A stretch of DNA of 64,000 nucleotides from Ignavibacteriales bacterium (GTDB lineage: Bacteria > Bacteroidota > Ignavibacteria > UBA10030 > SZUA-254). Shown in pieces: positions 18,765 through 28,255 of the stretch. The position numbers were made by a program, and so were the translations under genes. Each line of letters opens with the position of its first letter. Position 1 is the stretch's first letter. The notes under the pieces are model-generated. The model was not told where the DNA came from and made no database searches. It was given only the letters and a program-made list of their open reading frames with translations. The stretch is from positions 124,001 through 188,000 of the forward strand of contig JACRMQ010000004.1 in assembly GCA_016214905.1 (NCBI GenBank). The letters are read 5' to 3'.

Positions 18765-18805
18765 TAAAAAGGAATCCTCACAAAGTGGTGAAGATTCCTT
18801 TTTTG
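18765..18805 (+). terminator. Rho-independent terminator after DUF302
   Basis: AAAAAGGAATCCTCAC, then a short loop, then GTGGTGAAGATTCCTTTTTTG: a 13-14 bp stem with small mismatches followed by a T-tract. It closes the acnA-FmdB-DUF302 unit. Confidence 0.9.
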
Positions 18806-18860
18806 TTATTTACCTAAAATTTACCTAAATTTTTTTAAAGATTAATAGGATTATTTGATT

Positions 18861-19712
18861 ATGAACACGATGAAAACAGTCATTCTTATGACCGCTATAA
18901 TGGTTCTGCTGATTCTGGTAGGATCATTCGTTGGTGGTGAGCAGGGAATGATAATGGCGTTTGTTATATCTTTATTGATGAATTTTGGCGCATACTGGTT
19001 CTCCGATAAAATTGTTTTGATGATGTACAAAGCAAAAGAAGTAACCGAAGCAGACGCACCAAAACTATTTTCTATGGTAACGAGAGTGGCAACTCAGGCA
19101 CAGCTTCCCATGCCGCGGGTATACATCATACCGGGAGAAACTCCTAACGCCTTTGCAACAGGTCGAAATCCGGAGAATGCCGCGGTAGCAGTTACCGAAG
19201 GAATTATGCGCACACTTAGTGATGATGAATTGGAGGGAGTTCTTGCACACGAATTTGCTCATATCAAACACCGCGATATATTGACCGGAACGATTGTGGC
19301 TACACTTGTTGGTACAATAACATTCATTGCACGGATGGCAGGTTGGTCAATGATGTTTGCTGGAAGAGGAAGTGATCGCCGCGATTCAAACGGTTTAGCT
19401 GAGCTCGCGCTTCTCATAATCGCTCCGATTGCAGCAATGCTGATACAACTTGCGATTTCAAGATCGCGCGAATTTGCGGCAGATGAAGGTGCGGCGAGAA
19501 TGTCAGGGCGACCATTATCTTTGGCAAATGCTTTGCAAAAATTAGAAAAGGGAGTAGAGCGCCTGCCGATGAGCGGTGTATCTCCTGCATCAGCGCATAT
19601 GTTTATCGTCAATCCATTGCGCGCAGGTGGAGTTATGAAGTTATTCTCGACTCATCCTCCCATTTCAGAGAGAATTGAACGACTTGAAAATATCGCACGA
19701 GGCGGTATATAA
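18861..19712 (+). CDS. htpX: HtpX-family membrane zinc metalloprotease
   Basis: 283 residues from the ATG at 18861, preferred over a TTG six bases earlier. Two N-terminal membrane segments (TVILMTAIMVLLILVGSF and MIMAFVISLLMNFGAYWF) precede a cytosolic M48 catalytic domain. The zinc motif HEFAHIKH starts at residue 130, and the third ligand lies in SREFAADEGAARMSG. Two more hydrophobic segments lie between them, as in E. coli HtpX. The ending FSTHPPISERIERLENIA is the usual C-terminal motif. The enzyme cleaves misfolded membrane proteins in quality control. Confidence 0.95.
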   Translation: MNTMKTVILMTAIMVLLILVGSFVGGEQGMIMAFVISLLMNFGAYWFSDKIVLMMYKAKEVTEADAPKLFSMVTRVATQAQLPMPRVYIIPGETPNAFATGRNPENAAVAVTEGIMRTLSDDELEGVLAHEFAHIKHRDILTGTIVATLVGTITFIARMAGWSMMFAGRGSDRRDSNGLAELALLIIAPIAAMLIQLAISRSREFAADEGAARMSGRPLSLANALQKLEKGVERLPMSGVSPASAHMFIVNPLRAGGVMKLFSTHPPISERIERLENIARGGI

Positions 19713-19758
19713 TTAAACTGCTTCTCCAATTTCAATTGAAAGATCTGAAAAGAATAAT

Positions 19759-20388
19759 ATGCCTAAAAGTGTAATATTCATTTTTATATCTTGCCTGTCA
19801 TATTTCACAGCGCCAGCGCAGCAGGAAAAATCATCAAGTATACCATATTCAAATTTAAAAATGATTGAAAATGGTGTAGCACTTATTATCGATTCAGTAT
19901 TCACTCATAATCAGATTCCTCAACAACGTGCTGTTTTTCTCTCAACAGAAGCGTTTGAATATAATTGGATACCGAAACAAGCTGTCTCGAATATTCTGAA
20001 AGAAAAAGGTCATTCTATTTACGAGGATAAGGTTGATTCAGCACTATCGTTGAGGATCAGTAGTTTTAAATCGGATATTATTTATGGATCTCAATTCCGT
20101 GAAAGTTTATTCGGTCAATCAAAAACTGAAAGACAGATTCAGATTCAGGTCGGTTTTTCTCTGACTGATAATAACTCAAAAGAAATTTTACTCAATTCGT
20201 TATTTCAATCGATGGTCAGGGACACGATATTTGCAAATATGATTTCTATCGTCGAAGACAAATCAATCCCACTAACAATTGCACCTTTACCGTCCGGGAA
20301 TTATTTAGACCGGTTAATTGAACCGATTTTGATTCTAGGGGCAACTGGCGCGGCTGTGTATCTTTTCTATCATGTAAGAACAAAATAA
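19759..20388 (+). CDS. Exported hypothetical protein with C-terminal membrane segment
   Basis: 209 residues. The N-terminus MPKSVIFIFISCLSYFTAPAQ is a signal peptide. The soluble part (VALIIDSVFTHNQIP, SALSLRISSFKSDIIYGSQF) has alternating strand/helix character reminiscent of small periplasmic proteins. A single hydrophobic helix PILILGATGAAVYLFY sits near the C-terminus. No family recognised with confidence. It stands eight bases before bamD in the same direction, so an outer-membrane or envelope role is a reasonable guess from context only. Confidence 0.7.
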   Translation: MPKSVIFIFISCLSYFTAPAQQEKSSSIPYSNLKMIENGVALIIDSVFTHNQIPQQRAVFLSTEAFEYNWIPKQAVSNILKEKGHSIYEDKVDSALSLRISSFKSDIIYGSQFRESLFGQSKTERQIQIQVGFSLTDNNSKEILLNSLFQSMVRDTIFANMISIVEDKSIPLTIAPLPSGNYLDRLIEPILILGATGAAVYLFYHVRTK

Positions 20389-20395
20389 ATATTTT

Positions 20396-21190
20396 ATGAA
20401 AATAAATATGAACAAAATAACAGTCTTATCCTTGAACATTATAACAATGTTCTTACTCACTTCTTGTTCTTCATCCGATGTCACCAAATCAATCACTGCC
20501 GATGAACGGTTCGAGATGGGTAAAAAGTTATTCGATGATGAGGATTATTTAGAAGCGATACACGAATTTGAAATAGTGAAAATTCAATTTCCGGGAAGCA
20601 CTGTTGCGGACGATGCCCAATATTATCTCGCCGAATCACGTTACAAGATGGAAGAATATTTACTTGCCGCGCAGGAATATCAGGAATTAACAAGGAATAT
20701 GTCTGCAAGCTCGTTTATTCCGCTTGCACAATTTAAAGTCGGTATGTGCTATTATAATCTTTCCCCATCATCATCGTTGGATCAGCAATACACCCACCGT
20801 GCAATAGATGAATTTCAATCTTTTATCGAATATCATCCGACTCACGAATTAGCTCAGGAAGCTACGGCGAACATAAAAAAGCTAAATGAGAATCTTGCTA
20901 AAAAATTGTATGAGACTGCTGAATTATACATGAATATGGAATATTACAAATCCGCAACAATCTATTTCAACAACGTGATCGAGAAATTCCACGACACACC
21001 TTTTGCGGAAAACGCTTATCTGGGAAAAGTTCGTGCATTGATTCTCCGTAAAAAATATTCCGATGCCGGTAAAGAAATCAATAAATATTTTGAAAAATAT
21101 CCGAGTGGATTGATGAAAAATGCTGCGGAAAATCTCAAAAAACAGATTGATGGAGAATTAGAGTCAAATAAATCTAACCATAACCAATAA
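20396..21190 (+). CDS. bamD: Outer-membrane assembly lipoprotein BamD
   Basis: 264 residues. The lipobox LLTSC places the lipidated cysteine at residue 24, followed by the acidic/Ser-rich linker. Successive TPR-like repeats follow: FEMGKKLFDDEDYLEAIHEF, then VADDAQYYLAESRYKMEEY. The BamD-typical insertion YYNLSPSSSLDQQYTHRAIDEF and the YHPTHELAQEA segment are present. BamD is the essential TPR lipoprotein of the BAM complex that folds beta-barrels into the outer membrane. The gene follows the exported hypothetical and precedes a thioesterase by 19 bases. Confidence 0.88.
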   Translation: MKINMNKITVLSLNIITMFLLTSCSSSDVTKSITADERFEMGKKLFDDEDYLEAIHEFEIVKIQFPGSTVADDAQYYLAESRYKMEEYLLAAQEYQELTRNMSASSFIPLAQFKVGMCYYNLSPSSSLDQQYTHRAIDEFQSFIEYHPTHELAQEATANIKKLNENLAKKLYETAELYMNMEYYKSATIYFNNVIEKFHDTPFAENAYLGKVRALILRKKYSDAGKEINKYFEKYPSGLMKNAAENLKKQIDGELESNKSNHNQ

Positions 21191-21209
21191 TTATACGGCA
21201 TCCGATATT

Positions 21210-21698
21210 ATGAAAACCATTTCAAAAAATAAACGCTTTGTCAAAGCATCTCAGGTAGAAATGACACAACTTGTACTGCCGAACGATACGAATCAACTCG
21301 GTAACTTATTGGGCGGACGCTTGATGGAATGGATTGATATTGCTGCGGCAATCGCGGCACAGCGTCATTCAAACCGCGTTTGTGTAACCGCCGCACTGGA
21401 TAATCTGGTGTTTCATCATCCGATCCATTTAGGAGAAGTAGTAACACTTCAGGCATCTGTAAACCGCGTGTTTTCCACTTCGATGGAAGTGGGAGTTAAG
21501 GTGATCGCGGAAAATCAGTTGACATCAGATCGGAGGATTACCAATACGGCATATCTTACTTTTGTTGCAGTGGACGATCATGGTAAATCTGTTAAAGTGT
21601 CGCCGATAAATCCCCAAACCGTGGATGAAAGAAAACGGTATAAAGAAGCTCTCGTTCGTAGAGATTCTCGCCTTCTTAAAAAAACACAACAAAGGTAA
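21210..21698 (+). CDS. Acyl-CoA thioesterase, YciA/BACH hot-dog family
   Basis: 162 residues. It begins with the family motif EMTQLVLPNDTNQLGNLLGG (catalytic Asp/Asn region), followed by MEWIDIAAAIAAQRHSN on the hot-dog helix, then DNLVFHHPIHLGEVV and SMEVGVKVIAEN. It would hydrolyse acyl-CoA thioesters in the cytosol. It sits in the same-direction string between bamD and the VCBS protein with short gaps, so it is probably co-transcribed. Confidence 0.9.
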   Translation: MKTISKNKRFVKASQVEMTQLVLPNDTNQLGNLLGGRLMEWIDIAAAIAAQRHSNRVCVTAALDNLVFHHPIHLGEVVTLQASVNRVFSTSMEVGVKVIAENQLTSDRRITNTAYLTFVAVDDHGKSVKVSPINPQTVDERKRYKEALVRRDSRLLKKTQQR

Positions 21699-21709
21699 GC
21701 GCTCACTTA

Positions 21710-23908
21710 GTGTTTAATTCTTACTTCCATAAATCATTTAAAATAATCTTTTTTCTCTTTATTATCATCAACATTATTTATCCGCAAGATAAAAAAGAAA
21801 GTGAATATTATCATGAAACATTCGGTATCGTTTATGATTATAAAACACAAACGTCTCCATTGAAATTGATCAAAGGTGATTTTAATGGAGATGGGTGGGA
21901 CGATATTTCCGTAATTGGAAATGATCAATTGAAAATATTTTATCAAAATAATGATTCGTTGGAATTGAACTATTCGATCATTAATTTTTCTGAGCGCATC
22001 ATAGATGGCGCGATATCAAAACTCCAAAAAGATATATTCCCGATCTTTGTTATCGGTACAACCGAACCCTTCAAAATTCGGTGTTATTATCCGCTTAATT
22101 TAAATAAAAAGAAAATACTGTGGAAAACCATACTCAATGAACCGCTCGAGAATATAGTACTGAATGATTTGGATGGAGATAAAAAAACAGACATTCTATT
22201 ATTCGGCCGTAAACAATTGGGAATTACATATTATCGCGGCAATGGTGACGGGACATTTAAAAAACCGCTCCGGTTATTTAACGATTATTCATTTAATAAT
22301 ATTTCAGTCGCACGATTGCACGACGGTGGAATGCCGGATTTTGTAGCATCAAGCTGGCTAACAAACCAAATTCTGATTTACGCAAATAACGGAAATTTGC
22401 AATTCAGCCCTCCATATATCATTGATGTTGCGGCTGAAACGGATAATATTATTGCCGCTGACATTGATAACGATAATTACATAGATCTTTTAACCTCAAG
22501 TTCAATCGAAAATACAGTATATCTCTACAGAGGAGATTTTGGTGGTGGATTTCTTCCTAGGGGAACAAAATCGATTAAAAGTTTTCCGACAAAAATTGAA
22601 ATTGCTGATTGCAATAACGATGGAGTGAGAGACATTGTTGTCGGAAGTTCAACTTCTAAGAATATCACGGTTTTTCTTTGCGATAAAAGAGGAAACTTTG
22701 TTGAAGAGATTCCTATTGGTGGTGGAGAATCTATCTCAGATATGATTACTTTCCGAAATACAAAATCATCCTCGAATAATTTGGCAATTCTGGATGCATC
22801 CAACTGTAAATTAAAAGTGTTTTATAATGTAGCAATTCAGCGAAGATATTCTGAAAACATCAATTACGCTGTTGGAGTGAAACCTGTATACCTATGCGTA
22901 GAAGATATTGATAATGACAGATTGTTGGATATTATTGTTTCTAATAATGAGTCAAAATCAATTTCACTTTTTATTAACTCTAGTACAAAAGGAATAAACG
23001 GACAAATTGCATATGATATGCCTGGACATCCGTCTGCACTAAATATTTGTCGAAATAAAGATAATAATGTAGTAATAGTAACTTCAGATTATGATGAATT
23101 TAAAATTCTAATATCTGAAATAAATATGTTATCATTCTCTTCAAAATCATCAACATTTATAACGCACAATAAATCGATTATATTAAATACTTTTTCAGGT
23201 ACAAAATCTGAACCACTAAGGATATTTTGTTTACAGGAGATTCCGAAAAATAAATCGTTATCATTTGTCCTCTATCAACGCTTACAGCGTGAAATGTTTA
23301 TTGAGAAAGTTATGAATCCAGTTCCATGCGAAATTTTGAAAGATTTAACATTTGTAGGTAGGGGTAAAAACATAATTTATGCATCGCTTGTATCGGCTAA
23401 GAACAGGATTGATTTATATCATTCAAGATTTACTACTGATGAAGAAATATCAATAGGGAAATTATTCTTTACAATAGATAGCGTTCAAGATTGTTCCCTT
23501 AAGTTATATTCAGTTAGATTGAATGATGATGAAATAGATGATTTGGTTGTTTCACTTGGAGAACCAGAAAATAAACTTTATATTTTTTATGGAACAAAAG
23601 ACAAATTTAAAGATATTTCTAAAAATCAAGTCGATGTAATATTGAATAAAAATGAATCTGCCGGTATCCAATTTTATGATCTGGATAATAACGGTTTAAA
23701 CGATATAACATATTTGAATAATAAAACTAAAGCTATCGACGTTCGATTCGCCGAAAAAGATGGCACATTCGGTAATCCTCGCCAGATTAAATCAGTGGGC
23801 GAAATATCGGATTATAAATTTACCGATTTGAACAACGATAGTTTACCTGAACTTTTACTGACAGATTCTAAAAACAGTTTGTTGAAAATAATTCGATTGA
23901 AAGATTAA
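21710..23908 (+). CDS. Secreted VCBS/FG-GAP repeat protein
   Basis: 732 residues from a GTG codon. The N-terminus FKIIFFLFIIINIIYPQD is a signal peptide. At least seven calcium-loop motifs of the FG-GAP/VCBS kind are spaced along the chain: DFNGDGWDDI, DLDGDKKTDI, DIDNDNYIDL, DCNNDGVRDI, DIDNDRLLDI, DLDNNGLNDI and DLNNDSLPEL. These make a seven-bladed integrin-like propeller. It has no recognisable C-terminal sorting domain. It is followed after five bases by a metalloprotease-like protein, suggesting a functional pair on the cell surface. Confidence 0.82.
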   Translation: MFNSYFHKSFKIIFFLFIIINIIYPQDKKESEYYHETFGIVYDYKTQTSPLKLIKGDFNGDGWDDISVIGNDQLKIFYQNNDSLELNYSIINFSERIIDGAISKLQKDIFPIFVIGTTEPFKIRCYYPLNLNKKKILWKTILNEPLENIVLNDLDGDKKTDILLFGRKQLGITYYRGNGDGTFKKPLRLFNDYSFNNISVARLHDGGMPDFVASSWLTNQILIYANNGNLQFSPPYIIDVAAETDNIIAADIDNDNYIDLLTSSSIENTVYLYRGDFGGGFLPRGTKSIKSFPTKIEIADCNNDGVRDIVVGSSTSKNITVFLCDKRGNFVEEIPIGGGESISDMITFRNTKSSSNNLAILDASNCKLKVFYNVAIQRRYSENINYAVGVKPVYLCVEDIDNDRLLDIIVSNNESKSISLFINSSTKGINGQIAYDMPGHPSALNICRNKDNNVVIVTSDYDEFKILISEINMLSFSSKSSTFITHNKSIILNTFSGTKSEPLRIFCLQEIPKNKSLSFVLYQRLQREMFIEKVMNPVPCEILKDLTFVGRGKNIIYASLVSAKNRIDLYHSRFTTDEEISIGKLFFTIDSVQDCSLKLYSVRLNDDEIDDLVVSLGEPENKLYIFYGTKDKFKDISKNQVDVILNKNESAGIQFYDLDNNGLNDITYLNNKTKAIDVRFAEKDGTFGNPRQIKSVGEISDYKFTDLNNDSLPELLLTDSKNSLLKIIRLKD

Positions 23909-23913
23909 AAATT

Positions 23914-25617
23914 TTGCCGCTAAAAATAATATATCCGACATTGCTCATCATTCTAATCTTGTTTGGCAGTAGTCAAAGTCTGTCTCAAAAGATCGGAAAT
24001 CGGAATGTTGAATTAAAGGAGTTATTAGATAATTCCGATCTTCATAATTCCTTGTTAGAATCTTCAGGTGGTAAATGCGGACTTGGATTGATGTTCCAAC
24101 TGCGCAGTCAGATAAAAAATATGAGTAGTAAGCAAAAAGATCGGTTGAGTGCTCTCCTATCTCCACCGATACTTCAAGTGGACACGATCATCGGAAAATT
24201 CCGGATATTTTATGATACCACAGGAGTCAACACACCGGCATTGTTGGATGATCAATTTCAAAGAATCGCGGGTACCTGGAGTGCATACGTTGATTCTCTT
24301 GGTAGGTACCTGAATTACACTTGGAATTACTTTGTCGATAATCTTGGATACGATTCACCGCCATTCCAATCGGGCAATAATTATTATAATATATACATCG
24401 AAGAATTATATACACCGTACAATCCGCTTTATGGAGAAACTGTATTTCAAGAATCAGATAGGTACGGCAGTTTTATTCCTCCTCGCTTCACATCTTACAT
24501 CAGGATTGATAATGATTTTAAAGATTTAAAAAGCGAAGGAATAGCAGGTCTTTCTGTTACTTGTGCACACGAGTTGCATCATGCTTTTCAACTTGGCAGT
24601 TACGGTTACCGTGAAAACGATATTTATTTTTATGAGATCACATCAACCTGGATGGAAGAATTATTGTTTCCTGATGTAAATGATTATTTACAATATTTGA
24701 GAGGATCACTGGGTTATCCAAAAGGGCAGTTTCTTTATCCGGATGTTTCTTTTACATCATCATCATGGATGGTAAGCTACAGCCGCGCTATTTGGGGGAA
24801 ATATATTCAAAAAAAATACTCGCCTCTGGTTATGAGAAACTCGTGGAATTATTTCAGACAAAAGAATGCGTTGAATGCTATCGATGAAGCGCTGGCTGAG
24901 GTTGGGAGTTCTTTCCGAAAATCATTTTTAGAATGGACTATTTGGAATAACAACACCGGTCCGGGTTGCGATACAACGTTGTATTACGATGATGGAAAAT
25001 ATTTTCCACAAATTAAATCTAACGCTCCCATAGAGTATATTTCGGACATGAGAGCATTTAGTGATTCACTCGAAAATCTCAGTTCGGTATACCAACCGGT
25101 ATGTTTGCTAAAATCTATTTCGGATAATTGTAATTCAAGTCCGCAGATGATGGTAATCGTAACAAATCTGAATTCAACATACCCGGCAGGCACAATATTT
25201 ACATTCAATTATGAACTGTCACCAAGGGGTGGGTGGGATTATAAAGAACTGTCGAACGGAATATTTACACGACTAAATGTTCCCGATCCTGAAAACTGGT
25301 CATCACAAGAAAGTATCCCAAGTATTGTCTCAGATATAGTGGTATATCCAAATCCGTTCAAACCGCAAAATATGAAACCGCTGACGTTCCGATTGCCACC
25401 AACGAAAAAAGATAATGTTAATTTGTCGATATTCACTTCATCAATGGATAAAGTCATCCAAAAAGATTTGGATGTGATGAGTCAAAATTACGAACCATAT
25501 ATCAGTTGGGACGGGCATGATGAAAGCGGAAGATTAGTTGCTAGCGGAATATATTTTTATGCTCTTAAATTGAATGATAAAGAATACATCGGAAAATTTG
25601 CGGTAATTAAAGAATGA
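23914..25617 (+). CDS. Secreted putative metalloprotease (MXAN_6640-like) with FlgD/T9SS-like C-terminus
   Basis: 567 residues from a TTG codon. A signal peptide (LLIILILFGSSQSLSQ) is followed by a propeptide-like region and a catalytic domain with HELHHAFQ at residues 219-226 and a downstream TSTWMEELLF. This is the HExxH...E arrangement of the MXAN_6640-type secreted proteases. The C-terminal 100 residues (VVYPNPFKPQNMKPLTFRL, then SGRLVASGIYFYALKLN) form a FlgD-like/Por sorting module, as expected for a cargo of type IX secretion. Its stop overlaps the ccmA start by four bases, so it is translationally tied to the cytochrome maturation genes. Confidence 0.82.
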   Translation: MPLKIIYPTLLIILILFGSSQSLSQKIGNRNVELKELLDNSDLHNSLLESSGGKCGLGLMFQLRSQIKNMSSKQKDRLSALLSPPILQVDTIIGKFRIFYDTTGVNTPALLDDQFQRIAGTWSAYVDSLGRYLNYTWNYFVDNLGYDSPPFQSGNNYYNIYIEELYTPYNPLYGETVFQESDRYGSFIPPRFTSYIRIDNDFKDLKSEGIAGLSVTCAHELHHAFQLGSYGYRENDIYFYEITSTWMEELLFPDVNDYLQYLRGSLGYPKGQFLYPDVSFTSSSWMVSYSRAIWGKYIQKKYSPLVMRNSWNYFRQKNALNAIDEALAEVGSSFRKSFLEWTIWNNNTGPGCDTTLYYDDGKYFPQIKSNAPIEYISDMRAFSDSLENLSSVYQPVCLLKSISDNCNSSPQMMVIVTNLNSTYPAGTIFTFNYELSPRGGWDYKELSNGIFTRLNVPDPENWSSQESIPSIVSDIVVYPNPFKPQNMKPLTFRLPPTKKDNVNLSIFTSSMDKVIQKDLDVMSQNYEPYISWDGHDESGRLVASGIYFYALKLNDKEYIGKFAVIKE

Positions 25618-26258
25618 TGAACACGATATTATTTCAAACCGAAAACATCGCGAAGACATTTAACAATCGTAAGATATTCAGCGAAATATCATTTTCACTG
25701 AAAGAACGAGATTCAATTGCAATAACAGGAAGAAACGGATCGGGGAAATCAACATTATTGAAAATTCTTGCCGGTGTACTTACCCCCACACGCGGTACAA
25801 CCGATCTGAAAATTAACAATACAACCATAAAACCTGAAGACTACTATAATCAACTCGGGTTGGTTTCTCCATACTTACAACTGTATGATGAATTCACCGG
25901 ATGGGAAAACTTAGATTTCTTCCGACGCGTACGCAATATTAATGTTGAAGATAAATATTTAGATGAACTGCTATATAAATATAATATTTGGGAAAGAAGA
26001 AACGATTACGTACGTACTTATTCATCCGGGATGAAGCAACGTTTGAAATACGCATTCGCAATGATCCATAAGCCGCCGATACTTCTCTTGGATGAACCAA
26101 CATCAAATTTAGATGCCGAAGGGATTGCGACAGTTTATAATACTATGGAGGAACAGAAAAAAGTCGGAATTCTAATTGTCGCTACAAATGATGCTGAAGA
26201 TATCAAGCATTGCGGTCAGGTGATCGACCTGAATCAACAAGCAGGGAGAAGAAAATAA
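25614..26258 (+). CDS. ccmA: ABC transporter ATPase, CcmA (cytochrome c maturation)
   Basis: 214 residues with Walker A GRNGSGKST at about residues 39-47, a Q-loop region, signature YSSGMKQRLKYA and Walker B PILLLDEPTSNLD. Together with CcmB and CcmC it forms the complex that releases holo-CcmE using ATP. It starts inside the stop of the upstream protease gene and ends one base before ccmB. Taken alone it could be a generic ABC-2-type ATPase; the following ccmB-ccmC-ccmE order makes CcmA the right call. Confidence 0.9.
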   Translation: MMNTILFQTENIAKTFNNRKIFSEISFSLKERDSIAITGRNGSGKSTLLKILAGVLTPTRGTTDLKINNTTIKPEDYYNQLGLVSPYLQLYDEFTGWENLDFFRRVRNINVEDKYLDELLYKYNIWERRNDYVRTYSSGMKQRLKYAFAMIHKPPILLLDEPTSNLDAEGIATVYNTMEEQKKVGILIVATNDAEDIKHCGQVIDLNQQAGRRK

Positions 26259-26259
26259 T

Positions 26260-26934
26260 ATGGGTGATTCGATAAAAATTATATATTCAATCTTTAAAAA
26301 AGATTTATCCTCTGAATTAAGAACCAGGTATGCTCTTAACGCATTGCTGATGTTTGTGATTACTACTCTATCGATAATTCTATTTTCAATCGGAAACGAA
26401 AACGTATCACCTGAGTTATTATCGGGAGTCTTATGGATTATCATTTTCTTTTCCACCATGTCTGGGTTGTCAAGAACTTTCGTCAGCGAAGAGGAGAGAG
26501 GCACAGTCATGACTCTCCACTTAATTGCGAAACCATTAAAAATATATATCGGCAAACTGTTCTTCAATCTTGTCCTGCTGTTTGGATTAAATATTTTTAC
26601 TGTCGTACTTTACCTTATATTCGTCACGAGCTTTTCAATAGGAAATTATGCGATTTTTATTACAACGATCGTCTTGGGTACCTTCGGGCTCGCAAGCGGT
26701 TCAACAATTATCGCGGCGATAATAGCAAAGGCAAACACTAAAGGAACCTTATACCCTGTGTTGTCGTTTCCAATATTATTACCGCTGCTTCTAACGGTAA
26801 TCAACGCAACAAAACTATCGGTTGATAACGTACCGTTTGCAGATGCTTTAGGAGAATTTCAAATTTTGTTCTCATATCTCATCGTGCTAACGGTTATATC
26901 TTTTTTGTTGTTCGAATTCATTTGGAAAGAATAA
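26260..26934 (+). CDS. ccmB: Heme exporter subunit CcmB
   Basis: 224 residues with six hydrophobic segments. Family features are the N-terminal SIFKKDLSSELRTRYALNA, then GLSRTFVSEEERGTV followed by LHLIAKPLKIYIGKL, and a closing PLLLTVINATK segment. This matches the membrane subunit that pairs with CcmA. The 78-base gap to ccmC contains no terminator. Confidence 0.92.
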   Translation: MGDSIKIIYSIFKKDLSSELRTRYALNALLMFVITTLSIILFSIGNENVSPELLSGVLWIIIFFSTMSGLSRTFVSEEERGTVMTLHLIAKPLKIYIGKLFFNLVLLFGLNIFTVVLYLIFVTSFSIGNYAIFITTIVLGTFGLASGSTIIAAIIAKANTKGTLYPVLSFPILLPLLLTVINATKLSVDNVPFADALGEFQILFSYLIVLTVISFLLFEFIWKE

Positions 26935-27012
26935 AAGATATTTTGCTCCCTATTGTTAATTTGCGTATTTTACATTGTAATTAATCATAAAACAGTTGAA
27001 TTTCGAGCATAA

Positions 27013-27699
27013 ATGGCATTTAAACTGATTCTTGGTGCTTGGTTGGGTGTTATTCTCATAGTCGGGTTTTCTTTCCCAATAACGCCAAATCCGGCACATT
27101 GGTACGATCTTCCGTTCGTCCCTGGACTGGAAGATAAAGCACGCATATTATTTTTTCATGTCCCGATGGCATGGGTAACAACACTCGCTTTTATTATCTC
27201 TTTAATTTATGGAGTCAAATATCTCGCGAAGAAAAATTTAGATTCTGACCTCATCTCGTTTTCTTCCGCCGGACTCGGAATGATGTTTTGTATCCTGGCA
27301 ACAGTTACAGGTTCCTTATGGGCAAAGTTTACGTGGGGGTCGTTCTGGAATTGGGATCCGAGAGAAACTTCTATTTTTGTTTTGCTCTTAATTTACGGTG
27401 CTTACTTCGCGCTGAGATCAGCGATTGAAGGTGCTGAAAAGAAAGCGACGCTTTGTGCAGTGTACGCAATAATTGCCGGCATTACGGTACCGTTCTTCAT
27501 TTTTATAATGCCACGGATAGTTGAAGGACTCCATCCTAACGAAGCAATAGTTAGTAAAGGAAAAATCTCCATGAATGTAACAATGCTGGTGATATTTTTA
27601 AGTTCACTCGCAGGTTTTACGGCATTGTTTTTCTGGATACTAAATTTAAAAGTCCGGGCGGAACGACTCGAATCAAAATATCATCTGAAAGGAGAATAA
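27013..27699 (+). CDS. ccmC: Heme-handling protein CcmC
   Basis: 228 residues, six membrane helices. The tryptophan-rich heme-binding loop WAKFTWGSFWNWDPRET is intact. The two conserved periplasmic histidines flanking it are present in FFHVPMAWVT and VEGLHPNEA. CcmC loads heme onto CcmE in the periplasm. The next frame starts at the base after the stop, with GGAG inside the end of ccmC as its ribosome site. Confidence 0.93.
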   Translation: MAFKLILGAWLGVILIVGFSFPITPNPAHWYDLPFVPGLEDKARILFFHVPMAWVTTLAFIISLIYGVKYLAKKNLDSDLISFSSAGLGMMFCILATVTGSLWAKFTWGSFWNWDPRETSIFVLLLIYGAYFALRSAIEGAEKKATLCAVYAIIAGITVPFFIFIMPRIVEGLHPNEAIVSKGKISMNVTMLVIFLSSLAGFTALFFWILNLKVRAERLESKYHLKGE

Positions 27700-27834
27700 G
27701 TGTTCGAATTTTTCTCACAAAACGCGTTATACATTGTCTTATCAATCGTTCTTATCGGATGGGTGGGAATCTTTTGGTACCTTTTGCGGTTAGATAAGAA
27801 AATGGCAAAACTTGAAAAGATGTTTAAGGATTAA
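27700..27834 (+). CDS. ccmD: CcmD-like small membrane protein
   Basis: A 44-codon frame starting with GTG at the base after the ccmC stop, with AAAGGAG overlapping the end of ccmC. It reads as one hydrophobic helix (LYIVLSIVLIGWVGIFWYL) followed by a basic, charged tail (RLDKKMAKLEKMFKD). Size, topology and position between ccmC and ccmE match CcmD, which stabilises the CcmABC-CcmE complex. CcmD sequences are too short for certain assignment. Confidence 0.75.
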   Translation: MFEFFSQNALYIVLSIVLIGWVGIFWYLLRLDKKMAKLEKMFKD

Positions 27835-27837
27835 AAA

Positions 27838-28227
27838 ATGAAATTGAAGATCGTGATCGGTGGAATAATCGTAGTTGCCGCAATCGTTTTCGGTGCCCTC
27901 TCATTCGTTGAATCGAATGTTGAGTATATGGATTTCGGTAAAGCGATGAGTGTAAAGAAGAAAGTTCAGGTTAAAGGAACCTGGATGAAAGAGAAGGAAT
28001 CTTCGTTTGACGCAAACTCAAAAGAATTTTCTTTTTATATGAAAGATGATAGCGGGATTGAGCAAAGAGTGGTATTCAAAGGAGCCAAACCGAATAATTT
28101 TGAAATAGCTGACGCGCTTGTTATAAAAGGAAAGTACAATAACGGAACATTCCATGCGAGCGAAATATTAACGAAATGTCCGTCGAAATATGATGTTAAG
28201 CCGGGTGAACAAAGCAAGCCGATGTAA
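27838..28227 (+). CDS. ccmE: Heme chaperone CcmE, CxxxY variant
   Basis: 129 residues. An N-terminal anchor (IVIGGIIVVAAIVFGAL) precedes the OB-fold domain (KVQVKGTWMKE, RVVFKGAKPNNFEIADALVI). The heme-attachment region reads EILTKCPSKYD. Cys114 replaces the classical histidine and Tyr118 follows, giving the CxxxY motif described for deltaproteobacterial and archaeal CcmE rather than the HxxxY motif of E. coli. The gene is the last of the ccm cluster and is followed by a strong terminator. CcmF and CcmH are not in the window. Confidence 0.93.
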   Translation: MKLKIVIGGIIVVAAIVFGALSFVESNVEYMDFGKAMSVKKKVQVKGTWMKEKESSFDANSKEFSFYMKDDSGIEQRVVFKGAKPNNFEIADALVIKGKYNNGTFHASEILTKCPSKYDVKPGEQSKPM

Positions 28228-28255
28228 ATATTTTTTACAATCCGGATCATTATTG

